A DNA stretch of 64,000 nucleotides from Liolophura sinensis (lineage: Eukaryota > Mollusca > Polyplacophora > Chitonida > Chitonidae). The notes under the pieces are model-generated. The model had not been told where the DNA came from, searched no databases, and saw only the letters and a list, made by a program, of their open reading frames with translations. Location: NCBI RefSeq assembly GCF_032854445.1, contig NC_088305.1, positions 5,337,606 to 5,401,605 of the forward strand, read 5' to 3'. Made by a program: the position numbers and the translations under genes. Below are positions 1 through 12,059 of the stretch, one piece after another; position 1 is the first letter of the stretch; every line of letters begins with the position of its first letter.

Positions 1-23
1 TGTGTGTTTTAAAGTGGTTTAAC

Positions 24-169
24 GGAGGCCTCCCTGGCTCAGTTGGTTAGCGCGCTAGCGCACCGGAATAAGCCAGGAGCCTCTCACCAATGGGGTCGCT
101 GTGATGCCGACAACCGTTGAAATATTCCTGAGTCTGGCGTAAAACCCTTAGGGATAAATAAATAAATAG
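24..169 (+). mobile_element. SINE family I copy, internally deleted
   Basis: The head reads as a tRNA-like promoter region (TGGCTCAGTTGGTTAGCG, an A-box type motif) and the tail ends in AAAT repeats after the family's 'ggcgtaaaac' block. The middle of the element, including the B box, is missing compared with the fuller copies at 6673 and 31886. It is a dead copy and not a tRNA gene. Confidence 0.75.
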
Positions 170-770
170 ACATTGCAAGTCAAACATGCATTTTAATGAT
201 TGTGTGTCAGAAATTTCAGGAATTTACTAGATTGTCACGTCATTTACCACTGAAGTCGTGTGTTCGAATCCACCTCTTGCTGTTTCAGCTTTAAACCAGA
301 AGGACATGTCCGTAACCTTTCAAAGCGCGGTAGTTTAGCACGGGCACGTTGGTATCCCTGACCCATAAACCACACTGTTGTCATATATAAGAGAAAAATT
401 CCAGAGAGACATCAATCATTTATGAACAAACAACTGAATGAAGAAAACCTTGTTGCCTTTCTTGTGACTGTAAGCGATCGTTATGGGGGAAAAAACACAC
501 ACAGAAAAATGATGTCTATCAAACGCGTTCAAAGGCTCAGTGGCTCCGCACGTAAATAACGGTTCAAAATTATCGCAAAGGCTTGCAAGATTCAGTGTTG
601 TGAAAACTGGATGAAATTCGCTTTATTAAAACCTATCGATATTTTAGTGAACATAAACATCATCATGGCGTCGGGCAAAAACCGTCCGCAGATTATTCTC
701 TTTCATCATTTTAGAATTTCTCCTGCGCCATAAAGATTATTTAAAGCTGGATAAAATACAGTGACTTTCT
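170..770. other. Unassigned stretch with a tRNA-like B-box fragment
   Basis: No gene is seen. Around 255-275 a 'gtgttcgaatccacc' segment looks like the B box of a tRNA-derived SINE (compare the family III copies), but no A box or tail can be tied to it. The rest is AT-rich single-copy sequence. Confidence 0.4.
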
Positions 771-1290
771 CGATTCACACTTGAGTAATGTCACGTCTCA
801 TGACTTTTTACCGAATCACACTTGAGTAATGTCACGTCTCATGACTTTTTCTCGAATCACACTTAAGTAATGTGACGTCTCATGACTTTTTACCGAATCA
901 CACTTAAGTAATGTGACGTCTCATGATTTTTATCGAATAACACTTAAGTAATATCACGTCTCATGACTTTTTACCGAATCACACTTAAGTAATGTCACGT
1001 CTCATGACTTTTTACCGAATCACACTTAAGTAATGTCACGTCTCATGACTTTTTCTCGAATCACACTTAAGTAATGTCACATCTCATGACTTTTTACCGA
1101 ATCACATTTAAGTAATGTGACGTCTCATCATTTTTTATCGAATCACACTTAAGTAATGTCACATCTCATGACTTTTTCTCGAATCACACTTAAGTAATGT
1201 GACGTCTCATGATTTTTTATCGAATGACTCTTGTGACGTCTCACGGCTTTTTCTCGAATCACACTTAAGTAATGTCACATCCCAGGACTT
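771..1290. repeat. Tandem array, 41-bp unit, about 12-13 copies
   Basis: The period was read from successive 'cgaatcacactt' blocks (771, 812 and onward). Each unit carries 'aagtaatgt(c/g)acgtctcatgac'. Variants alternate between 'gtcacgtc', 'gtgacgtc' and 'gtcacatc', and between 'ttttac' and 'tttctc' linkers. One unit near 1225 is shortened. No open frame crosses the array. Confidence 0.92.
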
Positions 1291-3310
1291 TCTTTATATA
1301 AATTTCCCTTTGTCTGCAGAACATTATCAAAATAGCTATTTTCTGAGAAATCATGTCTGAACTACCATTGGATTATTCTAATAACTTAAATGGATTTTAG
1401 GAGCTGAAAATTATGTGACAAACTTTCGGAAGATAGTACTATACAGGTAACCCTTGCATATTATTCTTGAGCACTATTTTTACTTGTTGTATTTATCTCT
1501 TAATTTATGTTGCTGAGGAGAGCTGATTTGGATGCAGACAATCCTCATTAAAGAAATGAGGCATTAACTTAAATCAATGAAAAGTAGGCCTTCCTATGAC
1601 AGTCTCCAGCCGCCTCACTGAACCATTTTTTGTTCATTTTTAAAATATATGCGATCACAGCGAGCAGGAAATGTTGTAAATCCATACACCGTAAAGCACA
1701 ATCAGTTGTCGATGTCTTCTTGTTTGTGTAATCTGTAAATTCCCATAGGTGTTTTACATGTGAGACGAAAAAGAACATAAAAGTCCAAAGCTATACTCTG
1801 ACAAAATTTGTATCCGAGCACAAGAAAAACACCGCGTTAAAATACCTCATTGATCAAATATGATTTTGAGTTTCTACGAGGTGGGGCGAAGAGTGGAATT
1901 TATTTAAGGAAAAATATACACATTGCCCGGAGAAAGTACAGTATTATATTTGAACACATGTTATGCGAAATATGAAATTATACAGATGATAACAAAAACC
2001 AGAAAACTTGTACAAGAGCTAAACCATTACAACTGACCTTGAAAACAGACCATCACCCGAACTCAAGTTTTGGTAGCAAACAAAAGAACTAAAAAGTCCA
2101 GGCCTTATAAAACTGAAAACATTGAATAACTGGTCACACATTGAAAAAAAGAACACCAGATAGCCTGAATTTTTGTTCGCCATAATTCTTGGCAATTTTT
2201 GCCGTGCAAATGGTAATATCTCTTTTCAAACCGTCTTTTTGATATGTAATTCGAAATTCATTGTTTTTAAGTTTTTAGCTTATAAAGGCTGAGCTTTGCT
2301 CAAGTTAACACATTACAATATTAAACACATACGGGCACAAGCAGAATTAAGTATACAAGACACCGTTTTATACAATTGACGATTTCCATCTGTTAATACG
2401 TTGCCAATGATAGATGGTTCTGAAGACTATTACAGGTGAATAATACACACATGGGCAGGCTATAACAGACAAGAGAAGTCTGGATGAATTGTAAAAGACA
2501 CATGGGTAACAGAAGAATCTATATCATCGCTGACATCGTGAGTGACATGGGACTTTAATCAGTGCGATATTGACGCAGTTTCGACGGAAAAGTCATCTGA
2601 CTGACGCGTCTATTAGCTGAGCTAGTCGGCAGTCCCGTTATAAAGATAAGTAATGGCGGTTTTGGGCCTGAGTCCCCGCTACCATTAGCTTTATTTTCCG
2701 GTCGTCAAATTGGAATCAGTTCCGGCATCTCGCCTGTCTGATGTACGGCCTCATAACTCCTCAACCGTGCGAGGTATTATACCCTCGGAGATCCACAAAA
2801 ACCTGCGCCATTTAAAACTCAGCATCACGAATTTAAGAGACATGATATATATCTGCCAGGTATTTGCGAACTGTGTCTCCGCGAGGCGATAGAAAAATAG
2901 ACGGCCACACATGTAGCCAGACCGAAAGTTATTCACTTCTGTTATCTTTCGGGTCATACCAAAGACTTTAAGAATGGTACCTGTTGCTGCCTTGCTTGGC
3001 ATTATAATAACTTACCCACAATTTAGGTAGTCAAACAATATTTTGAACCTGTTATTTAAGAAATAACAAATAGCAGTTTCAAAGTGATTTTGACTTAAGT
3101 TTAAGATCGCTTCGTGATCGGGATTGGATTCCTCCACCCACACACCTAACTGCCTTCTTTCAACGATTTTCAAGTGTGGCATTAAACAACAACCAAAATA
3201 AATAAATAAGAGCAAATTTCCAATATAGACTTTCATGCTGTCTTACACCCAGGCCCCTCGTTAAACGAATAATTAAGATTAACAGATAGGATATCAAACA
3301 TCTGTCAGTC

Positions 3311-3311
<1 letters not shown>
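1291..3311. other. Gene-free stretch, nothing recognised
   Basis: Only short chance reading frames occur here, with no splice-site support and no recognisable domain. I see no tandem repeat and no SINE. Confidence 0.5.

Positions 3312-3343
<32 letters not shown>
3312..3343. repeat. (AGAC)n microsatellite
   Basis: About eight tetranucleotide units. Confidence 0.9.
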
Positions 3344-3346
<3 letters not shown>

Positions 3347-3596
3347 CAATCGATTTAAATTTTAGCCGCTTAACCACGCCAAACAAGCTTGAAACGAATA
3401 AAGAATAATATCACGGAAAAATGCCCTTATTGTGGATTTTGGAGAAAACAATCATATGCCAAAGTCGCCCGCTGCGAATGGCTCCACAATTAGTCCATGC
3501 GTTTATGATTTGACAGAGGCAATTTGGCGAATCTTTGACGAACTTGCTATAGTAGCGGGCTGGAGAATGGTTGTACAATCTCCGTCTGAAGTTTGT

Positions 3597-3795
3597 TTTA
3601 TTCATTCATTTCACTGGTGTTTTATGCCGCCGTACTCAAGAATTTCACTTATACGACGGCTGCCTTCATTATGGTAGGAGGAAATCGGGCACAGCCAGCA
3701 TGAGCTGGACTTGAACTCACAACGACCGCATTGGTCGGTGTCTCCTTGCGCGTGCGCCATGTTGGCGTGCTTACCCCCTCGCCCACGGAGGCCCA
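3597..3795 (-). mobile_element. SINE family I copy with target-site duplication
   Basis: On the plus strand it runs from the tail ('tcattcatttcactggtgttttatgcc') to the tRNA-like head ('cccacggaggccc'). The 11-bp direct repeat 'ctgaagtttgt' flanks it at 3586-3596 and 3796-3806. That marks a retrotransposition into family B copy 1. Confidence 0.85.
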
Positions 3796-4552
3796 CTGAA
3801 GTTTGTGATTTTAGATGGGAGCCATTTGAACAGCGTACAGTGCACGTGCACAAATTTGTCATGAGATACGAGATACTACACATGTTATATCTGGGCTAAA
3901 TATCCGTCAGATGACACACGATACTCTACGCCCTTATGGAGTGTGGCAAGTAAACAGTAGAAGTAAATAGAGATCCGTATCCACCTATATGTAGCTGTCA
4001 GCAGTCAGATGGATGTGCAATGGGTTAATGGTTTTTGCCTTGGTCAGAAAATTGGTGTTATATGTCTAGGGAGTCCTGATTTAAAACTGTTTCTGGCATG
4101 CCTTTGCTGATAACCAGAGAGTAGTTGGGAGGAATTGATGGAGCTGTCATTAAGCTAGTTTAGACTCAGTCTTCACTGTTACATCTTCTTAATGATATGG
4201 GTATGTTTTTCTTGTATTCTTCACTGGATTTCCCTTGACATCAGCGCAAAGAAGGATGGTATAAGCTTTTGATCTGTTGTCAAGCGCGAAATTTTTCGTT
4301 CTCCTTTGTTCCCGTGGAGTGCAACAAGTATCAAGGGAGGTAATTCAGTAATATCAATCAAGTCGTTTTTTTTATTCCTTTTTATTTCTATGTCTTCTGT
4401 ACTCTAGGTGGATTATGCAAAAACTTCCCTAAACACAAAATCGTCCTCCGACAAGAAACTGTATTTTGCCGATAGGAAGTCTTGTGCTCATATTAGATAT
4501 TAATATTTTTAGATGAAGGAAAACTTACCTACCCTTACTCCACCTTAAGGAA

Positions 4553-4640
4553 TTGTTTATTTATTTGATTGGGGTTTTACGCCGTATGGTCTACTCTAGA
4601 ATATTTCATTTATACGACGGTGGCCAGCATTACTTGATAA
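4553..4640 (-). mobile_element. SINE family I, 3' fragment
   Basis: Only the tail and the adjacent 'ttttacgccgta...atttcatttatacgacgg' block are present. A similar fragment sits at the corresponding place in family B copy 2 (8258). The insertion therefore seems older than the split of the two copies. Confidence 0.7.
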
Positions 4641-5940
4641 TGTTTCTCCTCTTACAATTACATGAAGAAATGAAAAATTTTAAATCCTTATTTAATTATA
4701 GATGAAGTCTTGGAACTTCTCGTTCAAGTTTGTTCATATAGTTAAAAACTGATAACAATTGGTGACTAAGGACAATATCGTCACAGATTTGCTAATCTTC
4801 ACCAAAGCAGATGAATATTACTTAGATATTGTCTTCAGATGTACGATCACATCCCTGTTTAAGTCATGTGAAACTCCTTTGAAAAAATGCACTAGGATAT
4901 TGATAAAGTAAATTACTATCGTGATGACTAGCTATTAAATCTCAGGTCTGCAGAATTAATTCCCTAAACTGGTCAGAAAATGACTGACCGCAAGAGGTTT
5001 AGAAAAATACTGTCTTGTGACTGGCGTGCTTATCTCAGTACGATTTAATTTGCTTCCCGTCTTCTGCAAGTCCCGGTTGAAGTGGAAGTGAGAACGTGGG
5101 TTTTATGAGATCGCTGTGTAGCCAAACGGGAACAACCCTCTAGACCAACGTCACGACCTTCACCTCCCCCGACCTTCACCTCCGCTGAAACCGGGCAATC
5201 ACCGCTGACGGCAATCCCGACAAATGTCTCCCGTTACCTTCTGCAGTATCTTTCCAGTTTCCAGAGTCCATGTATATTTGATTTCTTCTCATATAGATTC
5301 ACCGTTGTTAAATGATGCGAGACAAAAGACTCCCTTAAGCTATCATTGTTTTACAGGGTATCTGCCAGAACGTATCTGGGTTTTCACATCATAGACTCAA
5401 GCTCGTGGTCTTCAATGACTCTAAAACCTCACATTTCTACATCTGGACCAAAAGCTTCCAGTTGTATCCACCAGTTTTAAATGTAGACAAAAGCTCCCAA
5501 TTCTATATTTAGTGCAAAAACTACCAGTTCTACACTTGGACCAAACGCTTAAAGTTTTGGCTAAAGTCCCCCCCCCCCCCTCCACATTTGGAATGAACCC
5601 TGCAGTTGGTTGTGGTGAGTTTTTCCTCTTCTAATCGCCTGATCACGTGTTATCTAAGTCGATCTGGTTGATCACCACACCTGTATTACTTCATGACCAC
5701 AACACTTTGCTCAAAATGTCTGCACAGCTGATATGACTACAGTGAGAAATATTACCTGGTTTGGATGAGATTTAATCGGAAACCGAGTGACTATTGTCTA
5801 GGCGGTGAATACACATTGGAATACATGATCTTATCACAACTGACAGAAAATGTTTTTGCTAAACAGGCCAGTAGTACAGTCTCAAGCATTATATAGTTTT
5901 CAATATACCTATACGGATTATAAAAGACACATGCGGCAAC

Positions 5941-6282
5941 GTAAACTTTTCTTGCCTTCATTTTCAAAAGAGTTCTAATTATTCAGGAGCTAACAACAAC
6001 AACAACAACACTTCTCAAAGCATCTTTTTGAGACTATTAAATTGCACACTCTTGCAAACTGAATCGAAAATGACTAACTAGCAGTTCAACTTGTGCAAGT
6101 ATTTTGCTCTCAGGTCAACCAAGTCCTCCAGTCGGTCCTCTTGCTTTTCTTCTCATCGCATGTGGCCTGCTGCCAGCGGCACAGCGGTGAACACTTGTAA
6201 ACCGTCCATGGAACACAGGGAGCGTTGGCCGAAGTACTAGCATCAATTCAAGAAAATTGTACGTAAGGCTCTTTATTGTGAT
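5941..6282. other. Gene-free stretch with a short (AAC)n run
   Basis: An AAC repeat lies at about 5992-6010. Nothing else is recognised. Confidence 0.5.
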
Positions 6283-6433
6283 AAATTAGTTATCGCATTG
6301 TGTTGAATGGGTATAAGGCCTGATATTTCGTCTCAAAGATCAATATTTTCGATCGCCCTTCGGGCTGGTGAATATAATGATCATCTCCACCAAATATCAG
6401 ACCGAATACCGATGCAACACAGTGGAATAATTT
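6283..6433. mobile_element. MITE-like palindromic element
   Basis: Imperfect terminal inverted repeats of about 40 bp face each other: the left arm contains 'cgcattgtgttgaatggg' and the right arm 'gatgcaacacagtggaataa'. They enclose about 60 bp with an inner GCCCTTCGGGC hairpin. There is no coding potential. Confidence 0.7.
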
Positions 6434-6496
6434 ACAATGGTTTCAGAGATACCACGTGAAACCACATAATTTGCATATTTTGTCTTAGACCGTGAG

Positions 6497-6571
6497 CCGG
6501 GCAATCTGAATGAACTCAGCTGAACATAAGAGTATCTATATTCAGCTGAGTTTATTCAGATTGTATGCCGG
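6497..6571. repeat. Long imperfect hairpin
   Basis: The left arm 6497-6524 ends in 'aactcagctgaa' and the right arm 6541-6571 starts with 'ttcagctgagtt'. The stem is about 28 bp with few mismatches and a 16-nt loop. It adjoins a SINE-like tail segment at 6580-6660. Confidence 0.75.
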
Positions 6572-6672
6572 GAGGTATACCGGTTACCTGCCGATGGTCG
6601 GTGGTTTTTGTAGACACTACGGTTCCTCCACCCCCACAATAACCGACGTCGTATAAATGAAATATAATTAAA

Positions 6673-6930
6673 TTTATTTATTTATTTGATTGGTGTTTTA
6701 CGCCGTACTCAAGAATATTTCACTTATACTACGGCGGCCATCATTATGGTGGGTGGAAACCGGGCACAGCCCGGGGAAACCCACGACCATCCGCAGGCTG
6801 TTGTGAGACCTTCTCACGTACGGCCGGAGAGGAAGCCAGCATGAGCTGAACTTGAACTCCTAGCGACCGCATTGGTGAGAGACTCCTGGACCATCACGCT
6901 GAGCTAGCGCGGTAACCGACTGAGCCACGG
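6673..6930 (-). mobile_element. SINE family I, near-complete copy
   Basis: Tail, body and tRNA-like head ('ctgagccacgg' on the plus strand is the complement of the A-box region) are all present. The 14-bp duplication 'gaaatataattaaa' flanks it (6659-6672 and about 6930-6943). It gives good boundaries for the family. Confidence 0.9.
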
Positions 6931-7997
6931 AAATATAATTAAAATTACGTTAGACCACAATCAAGTAAACAAACATATTGAACATAACGGAAAAATGGCC
7001 GCTACTATGTGGAAAAGAGGAAACAATTCTCAAGTCAATGTAGAGCTTTGGAACGACTGAACAATCAATGATGTGACGCAAGCGACTTTGCGAACGTAGA
7101 GTGCACAAGGATGAACTTGTCCTGGTGTCAGATACTACACACGTTATATATGCGAATGTAGTCTGCCAGCTGACACCATTCACCGTACACCGTTATGTGT
7201 AAGTTTGTCAAGTAAACAGTACAAATTAAATAGAGATTCGTATCCACCGACATGTAGCTGTCTGCAGTCAGATGGATGTGCAATGGGGTAATGGTTTTTG
7301 CCTTGATCAGAAAATTAGTGTTAAATGCCTATAGGGAGTCCTGCTTTAAACTGTTTCTGGCATGCCATTGCTGTTATCCAGGGAGTAGTTGGGAGGATTT
7401 GATGGAGCTGCCATTAAGTTAGTTTAGACTCAGTCTACACTGTTACAACTCCTGGGTGATGTCGTTATATGTATTTTTTTCGTATTTTTTTTTCTTCATT
7501 TCCCTTCACATCAGCGCAAAAAATGATAGTATAAAGTTTTGATCTGTTGCCAAACGCGGTATTTTTTCTTCTCTTGTGTACATGTGGAGTTCAGCAAATG
7601 TTAAGGAAGGCGGTTCAGTAATATCAATCAAATCGTTTTTATTCTCTTTTATTCCCAAGTCTTCTGTACTCTTGGTGGGTGATGCAAAAGCTTTCCAAAA
7701 CACAAAAACGTCCTCCTACAGGGATCTGTATTTTGCTGACAAGAAGCCTTGTGCTCTGATTAGATAATAACAGGCTACATGAAGGCAAACTTAGAAATAA
7801 ATTACTAGATGTAAATCTGAATAATACTTTATTATTCATTAAAATCTTATTAAACGGTTTATTCAGTCGGTAATTTCGCGATTTAGACGACGAATAGTTT
7901 ATTTATTTATTTAGTTTCTTTTTAAGATTTATTGCAAGACTACCGCATATCGACACGTGATATTGTCGTAACTTCTTTAAGCATACTCTAACATTGG

Positions 7998-8062
7998 TGT
8001 TGTATGAGGTCAATTCAATTGTATGAGGTCAATTCAATTGTATGAGGTCAATTCAATTTGTA
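7998..8062. repeat. 19-bp direct repeat, about 3 copies
   Basis: The unit 'gtatgaggtcaattcaatt' is repeated exactly or nearly so inside family B copy 2. Confidence 0.85.
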
Positions 8063-8257
8063 TTAGTTCAAATAAGATAAACTTGCTACATGGGAAATAT
8101 GTCAATTTGCATGGTGATCCTGTGACGTAGCCACGTCACATTCCTTTAGCCAACTGTTCTCATTGGCAATGCAATTAGTTAACGAAGCCATCAGTGAAGA
8201 AATGGATTTATTCGCAGTAAGCAATGTAAGTAGTACTGTTTTGTTAGAAAACTCTAC

Positions 8258-8385
8258 GTTAAGGAATTGTTTATTTATTTGATTGGGATTTTACGCCGTG
8301 TGGTCGACTCAAGAATATTTCACGGCGAACAGCATTATGGGAGACGAAATCCGGATAGAGCCCGGAAGAAGCCCACAATTATCCT
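8258..8385 (-). mobile_element. SINE family I fragment
   Basis: The tail-side half matches the family ('ttgattgggattttacgcc', 'cccggaagaagccc'). Its position mirrors the fragment at 4553 in copy 1. Confidence 0.7.
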
Positions 8386-10214
8386 TTATTTGTTTCTCCT
8401 CTTGCAATTATTAAAAGGAATGAAAAATTTTAAATCCTTCATTTGATTATCTTTAATCATATATGGACCAGGCCTTGGAACGGCTTCTCGTTCAAGAATT
8501 GGTCGCTAAAGACAGCATTGTTACAGTTTGGATAATCTTCACAAAAGCAGATGAATATTACTTAAATATTGTCTTCAGATGTATGATCAAATCCCTGTTT
8601 AAGTCCTGTGAAAATCCGATGAAAAACTCAAAGGCATTGCTTAAGTAAATTGCTATCGTGATGGTTAGCACTTAAATTTCAGGTCTGCGGGATAAATTCC
8701 GTTAACTGGTGAGCAAATGACTGACCGCAACAGGTTGGGAAAAATACCGTCTGCCTATTGGCGTGCTCATCTATCAGTTCACTATAATTTGCCTCTCGTC
8801 TTCAGCAAATAACTGTTAAAGTGGAACATAAATGAGCTAGAACGTTAGTTTTGTGAGACAGCTGTATAGCCAAACTGGGACGTCCCTTTAGACCACATTC
8901 ATGAACTTCACTTCACAGTCTATTCCCGTGATGATCGCTGGAAGCGGGCACTGACCGCTGACGGCAATCCCGGCAAAGGACCTGGAATGGTATGGCGGGA
9001 ATCAGCCCCAGTGAAAGAAACTTTGGACCTCGAGTAGCAAAACTGACTATAGCTGTTTTTTTTTTACAATTCTTATTCATGATAACCCTTATTTATTGCA
9101 AGACGGCCTTTACCTTTACTCACACAAAAATATATTTCGAAAGAAGGAAAAAATAGCCACCAATATTCGAACTCTTCCCCGATATGCAACCTTTTCCCCA
9201 CAGCCTCTTGGTTAATCCACTGTACTTACACAAATAGGCCTGATAGACGACTGCAGAAAAAACTCATTGCATTATGAAGTTAATGTTTTACATATGAAGA
9301 AAAACGTCAAACAAAACGCGTAGAAATACACTCATGAATGTTTCAGTAAACATACTTTACTGGTTACCATTAATCTTCATACTATAAATTAAAGAGACAG
9401 TGTCTCGTTTGAACAAAAATTTGGTGATTTTGGGCAAGAGTACACTAAGAAACAATCTCTTTCATGGCATTATAATTTTCATGAGTGTTTCGATCAAGTT
9501 TTATACTTCTGATTTCGAAATGTTCAAATGTGTGATGCGATTTTGAAATTTGCACATTCTCATTGTAGTTCTGTGGGGCCAATTCTCCACCTTGATGTAT
9601 CAGGTCCTTTCTCCTCATTACCTTCTAGAATATCATTCCAGCATTCAGAGTCAATGTATATTTGATTTCTTGCCATACAGATTTACCGTTGTTAAATGAC
9701 GCGAGACAGACTACTCCCTTAAGATATTAATATTTCACAAGAAGTCTATCAGAATGTACCTGGGTTTTCACGTCAAAACATCAAGCTTGCTGCCTTCACT
9801 GTCTCGAAAACCTCACATTTCTGCATTTCTATCAGAATCACCCAGTTGTAGAATTAGATCAAACGTTTCCATTTTAGGTTTGGATCAAATGCTCCAAGTT
9901 CTTTATTTGGTCCAAAAGTTCCCAGTCCCAATCGGTCTTCATTTGGCCCAAAAGCGTTCAGTTCTACATTTGGATAAAAAGGTTTCAGTTCTACATTTGC
10001 ACCAAAACATGCCAGCTCTATATTTGGTCTAATTTAGTTGTCAGGTGCTCTCGTGTGCCTCAATTCTTTGATTATGTAACGCAAGTCTGTCTATCTGGTC
10101 GCAGCTCCAGAATACTGGATTACTGGATTTACGACACCTGACTGATTACCTTTATGGTCTTATCTTGTGTACATTGAAAGCTTCTCTGAATATAACACTG
10201 ACTGTGATATGGCT

Positions 10215-10353
10215 ACCAGCAACCTGCGGATGATGATGGCTTTCCCCTGGGCTCTGTTCGGCTTCCTCCCACCGTAATGCTGGCCACCTCGGTATAAGTC
10301 AAATATTCTTGAATACGGCATAAAACACTAAACAAAATAAATAAAGAATAAAT
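10215..10353 (+). mobile_element. SINE family I, 5'-truncated copy
   Basis: It starts at 'gcaacctgcggatg' and ends in 'acaaaataaataaag'. The tRNA-like head is missing. Confidence 0.75.
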
Positions 10354-10448
10354 ACATGATAAACGTAGCCAGCTTTGGGTCAGCTCAGACCGGCCACAGT
10401 TTGCTCATAGTTCAGCCACCCTATCCGAACCTGCTGTGATTCATGACC

Positions 10449-11296
10449 AGGGGTACATAAATATACCACTGTTCCTCACAAAGATCTTATTGAAAGAAAA
10501 TCGTCGTTAATTGTCTCGGTATTTACTAAAACAGGTCACCGTTACATTAACGTCAGAAGCAACAAGGCTTTCTTTAGTTCTACTCTTTATAAAGGTTACC
10601 ACTCAGGGGATGTTACATTATTCATTGAATTACTTGAATTTCTCATTAATGACATCTATGTGAAATTCGGTTTCAGATACCATTTACCAACAGTGCATAG
10701 GTATTCCAATGGGTACCAATTGTGCGCCTCTTTTGGCAGACCTATGCCTGTTTTCATATGAATACGACTATATGCAGAAACTACTTAAAAGTAATATTTT
10801 TAAAGCTCGATCCCTTTCATTTACCAAGCGCTATATTGATGATCTACTGGCGTTAAATAATCCCCATATGGCTGAAGCGGTGAGGGAAATCTATCCGCCT
10901 TCACTGGATTTAAAGGAGACAACAGATAGTCCTGATGGTACATCTTATTTGGATCTATATCTGTACAAAGACGAACGGGGTCTCCTTTCACGCCGTCTTT
11001 ACGACAAAAGTTATAATTTCAATTTTGATATTGTAAATTATCCTTATTTAGATAGTAATATACCAAAGGGTCCTGCATACGGCGTATGCATATCTCGCCT
11101 TGTAGCATTCATCAGATCTTGCGTTAATTGTGATGATTTTAATCTGCGTCACAAGTTGCTAGTTCAAAAACTAGTTTGTCAAGGATACTCCATCAAACGC
11201 CTTCGTTCTAAGTTTCTCAATTTTTACAAGGAGTATAACACTCTCGTTGGCAGGTATGAACAGAGCGTTCAGAATCTCTGGCGATCTGCATTGTGA
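10449..11296 (+). pseudogene. Retroelement reverse transcriptase relic (palm to thumb)
   Basis: The product would be an RNA-directed DNA polymerase of a retroelement. From 10709 a 195-codon frame encodes the conserved region: the PMGTNCAPLLAD block (primer-grip side) at its start, the catalytic YIDD box at residues 42-45, and then SYLDL and RRLYDK-type motifs. Upstream, 10449-10672 encodes the preceding fingers region in another frame ('TKTGHRYINV', 'LINDIYVKFG'). A single-base frameshift near 10674 and an in-frame TGA separate the two parts. The N-terminal part and any endonuclease are absent. The style matches a family common in molluscs and cnidarians; I think of Penelope-like elements, but the class is not certain. 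It is followed directly by the shared 3' tail. Confidence 0.82.
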
Positions 11297-11940
11297 TCAA
11301 CCACACAGCTGTTATCCATATGTACATATCTATCACGTACAGGGCATTTAACAACATAGATGGCGCTGGTTGCCCAGTGTAACCGTCTATCTTGTATGTC
11401 ATGTGTAACATCATAGATGGCGCCTCTTGTAGGATGAGATCTTTATATATTAACGGGATAGACGTAATCGTCCGTTACTTTTGAATCACAATCTGATCGG
11501 TTAGGATCTGTAACGCTCGTCATTTTCAAACTGTATCTAATACCGCTTAAGCTGAGGCTAGGGGCCGTAAAGGTAGCCATGCTCATTACATCAGCATGAT
11601 GCCGTTATGAACAGTTGCAATTAAAGCGCGACTGAGGTACTTGTTTAATTGTTATTTGACATGGAACTCATTCACGGACTACGAATTTTAACTTTGATAT
11701 GGAATTCATGCCTGGAATATTCATTGTCTGCCCGGCATCATTGAAAACTGATGACCGCTTCTCTCTTGTGTGATACCGGCTTTATTTCTTATTTGTATAA
11801 TTTCTTACATACCTTTGTCCTTTGAGAGTTAGTGTTAAACGTTGTTTTGGAAATGGATCTTGCGATTATCGACTTGGAACGCCTTTTACGGACTACAAAT
11901 GGTATATGAATGTCGGACTTGACGCTTATATTTAAAGCAT
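11297..11940 (+). mobile_element. 3' tail of the same retroelement
   Basis: About 620 bp after the reverse-transcriptase stop recur almost unchanged at 42112-42728, for example 'catagatggcgctggttgcc' and 'gttatttgacatggaactc'. The tail is therefore part of the element and not host flank. No continuous frame is shared by both copies. Confidence 0.85.
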
Positions 11941-12059
11941 ATTTTTTTCACCATTTTGGCATTAAGTGAAAATGTTTGCCAAGGTCCTTACAAAGAGCAT
12001 TGGTTTAATTTGGACATTCCGATTTCCAACATGAAAAATTCTTCCGTAAGACATTAAAC

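Larger units (their letters stand above)
3420..5940 (+). mobile_element. Family B dispersed element, copy 1
   Basis: The same sequence order recurs at 6950-10250 and 12060-13300, and inverted at 19780-22260. Shared landmarks include 'gatggatgtgcaatggg' (4009), 'agtagttgggagga' (4121), 'cagatgaatattactta' (4808), 'tcaccgttgttaaatga' (5299) and 'cacagctgatatg' (5723). A short 27-bp minisatellite (about 5440-5600) lies just before the 3' part and ends in a poly-C run at 5568. No coding capacity or terminal repeat was recognised. It is interrupted by SINEs at 3597 and 4553. It could be a non-autonomous transposon or a segmental duplication. Confidence 0.7.
6950..10250 (+). mobile_element. Family B dispersed element, copy 2
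   Basis: Parallel to copy 1 and mostly alignable by eye over 7180-7760, 8400-8990 and 9600-10040. It carries extra DNA at about 9000-9590 with no match elsewhere in the window. Near 9855-10035 the same 27-bp minisatellite ('tctacatttgg..caaaa') is present in about six divergent units. These create a 92-codon chance frame that I do not regard as a gene. Confidence 0.7.

Noticed and set aside
24-110. tRNA gene
   Set aside because: The A-box region belongs to a SINE head; no cloverleaf with acceptor stem and anticodon arm can be formed, and the following body is SINE.
9754-10032. 92-codon frame
   Set aside because: It crosses the family B minisatellite; the LHLDQK-type repeats are the 27-bp unit.
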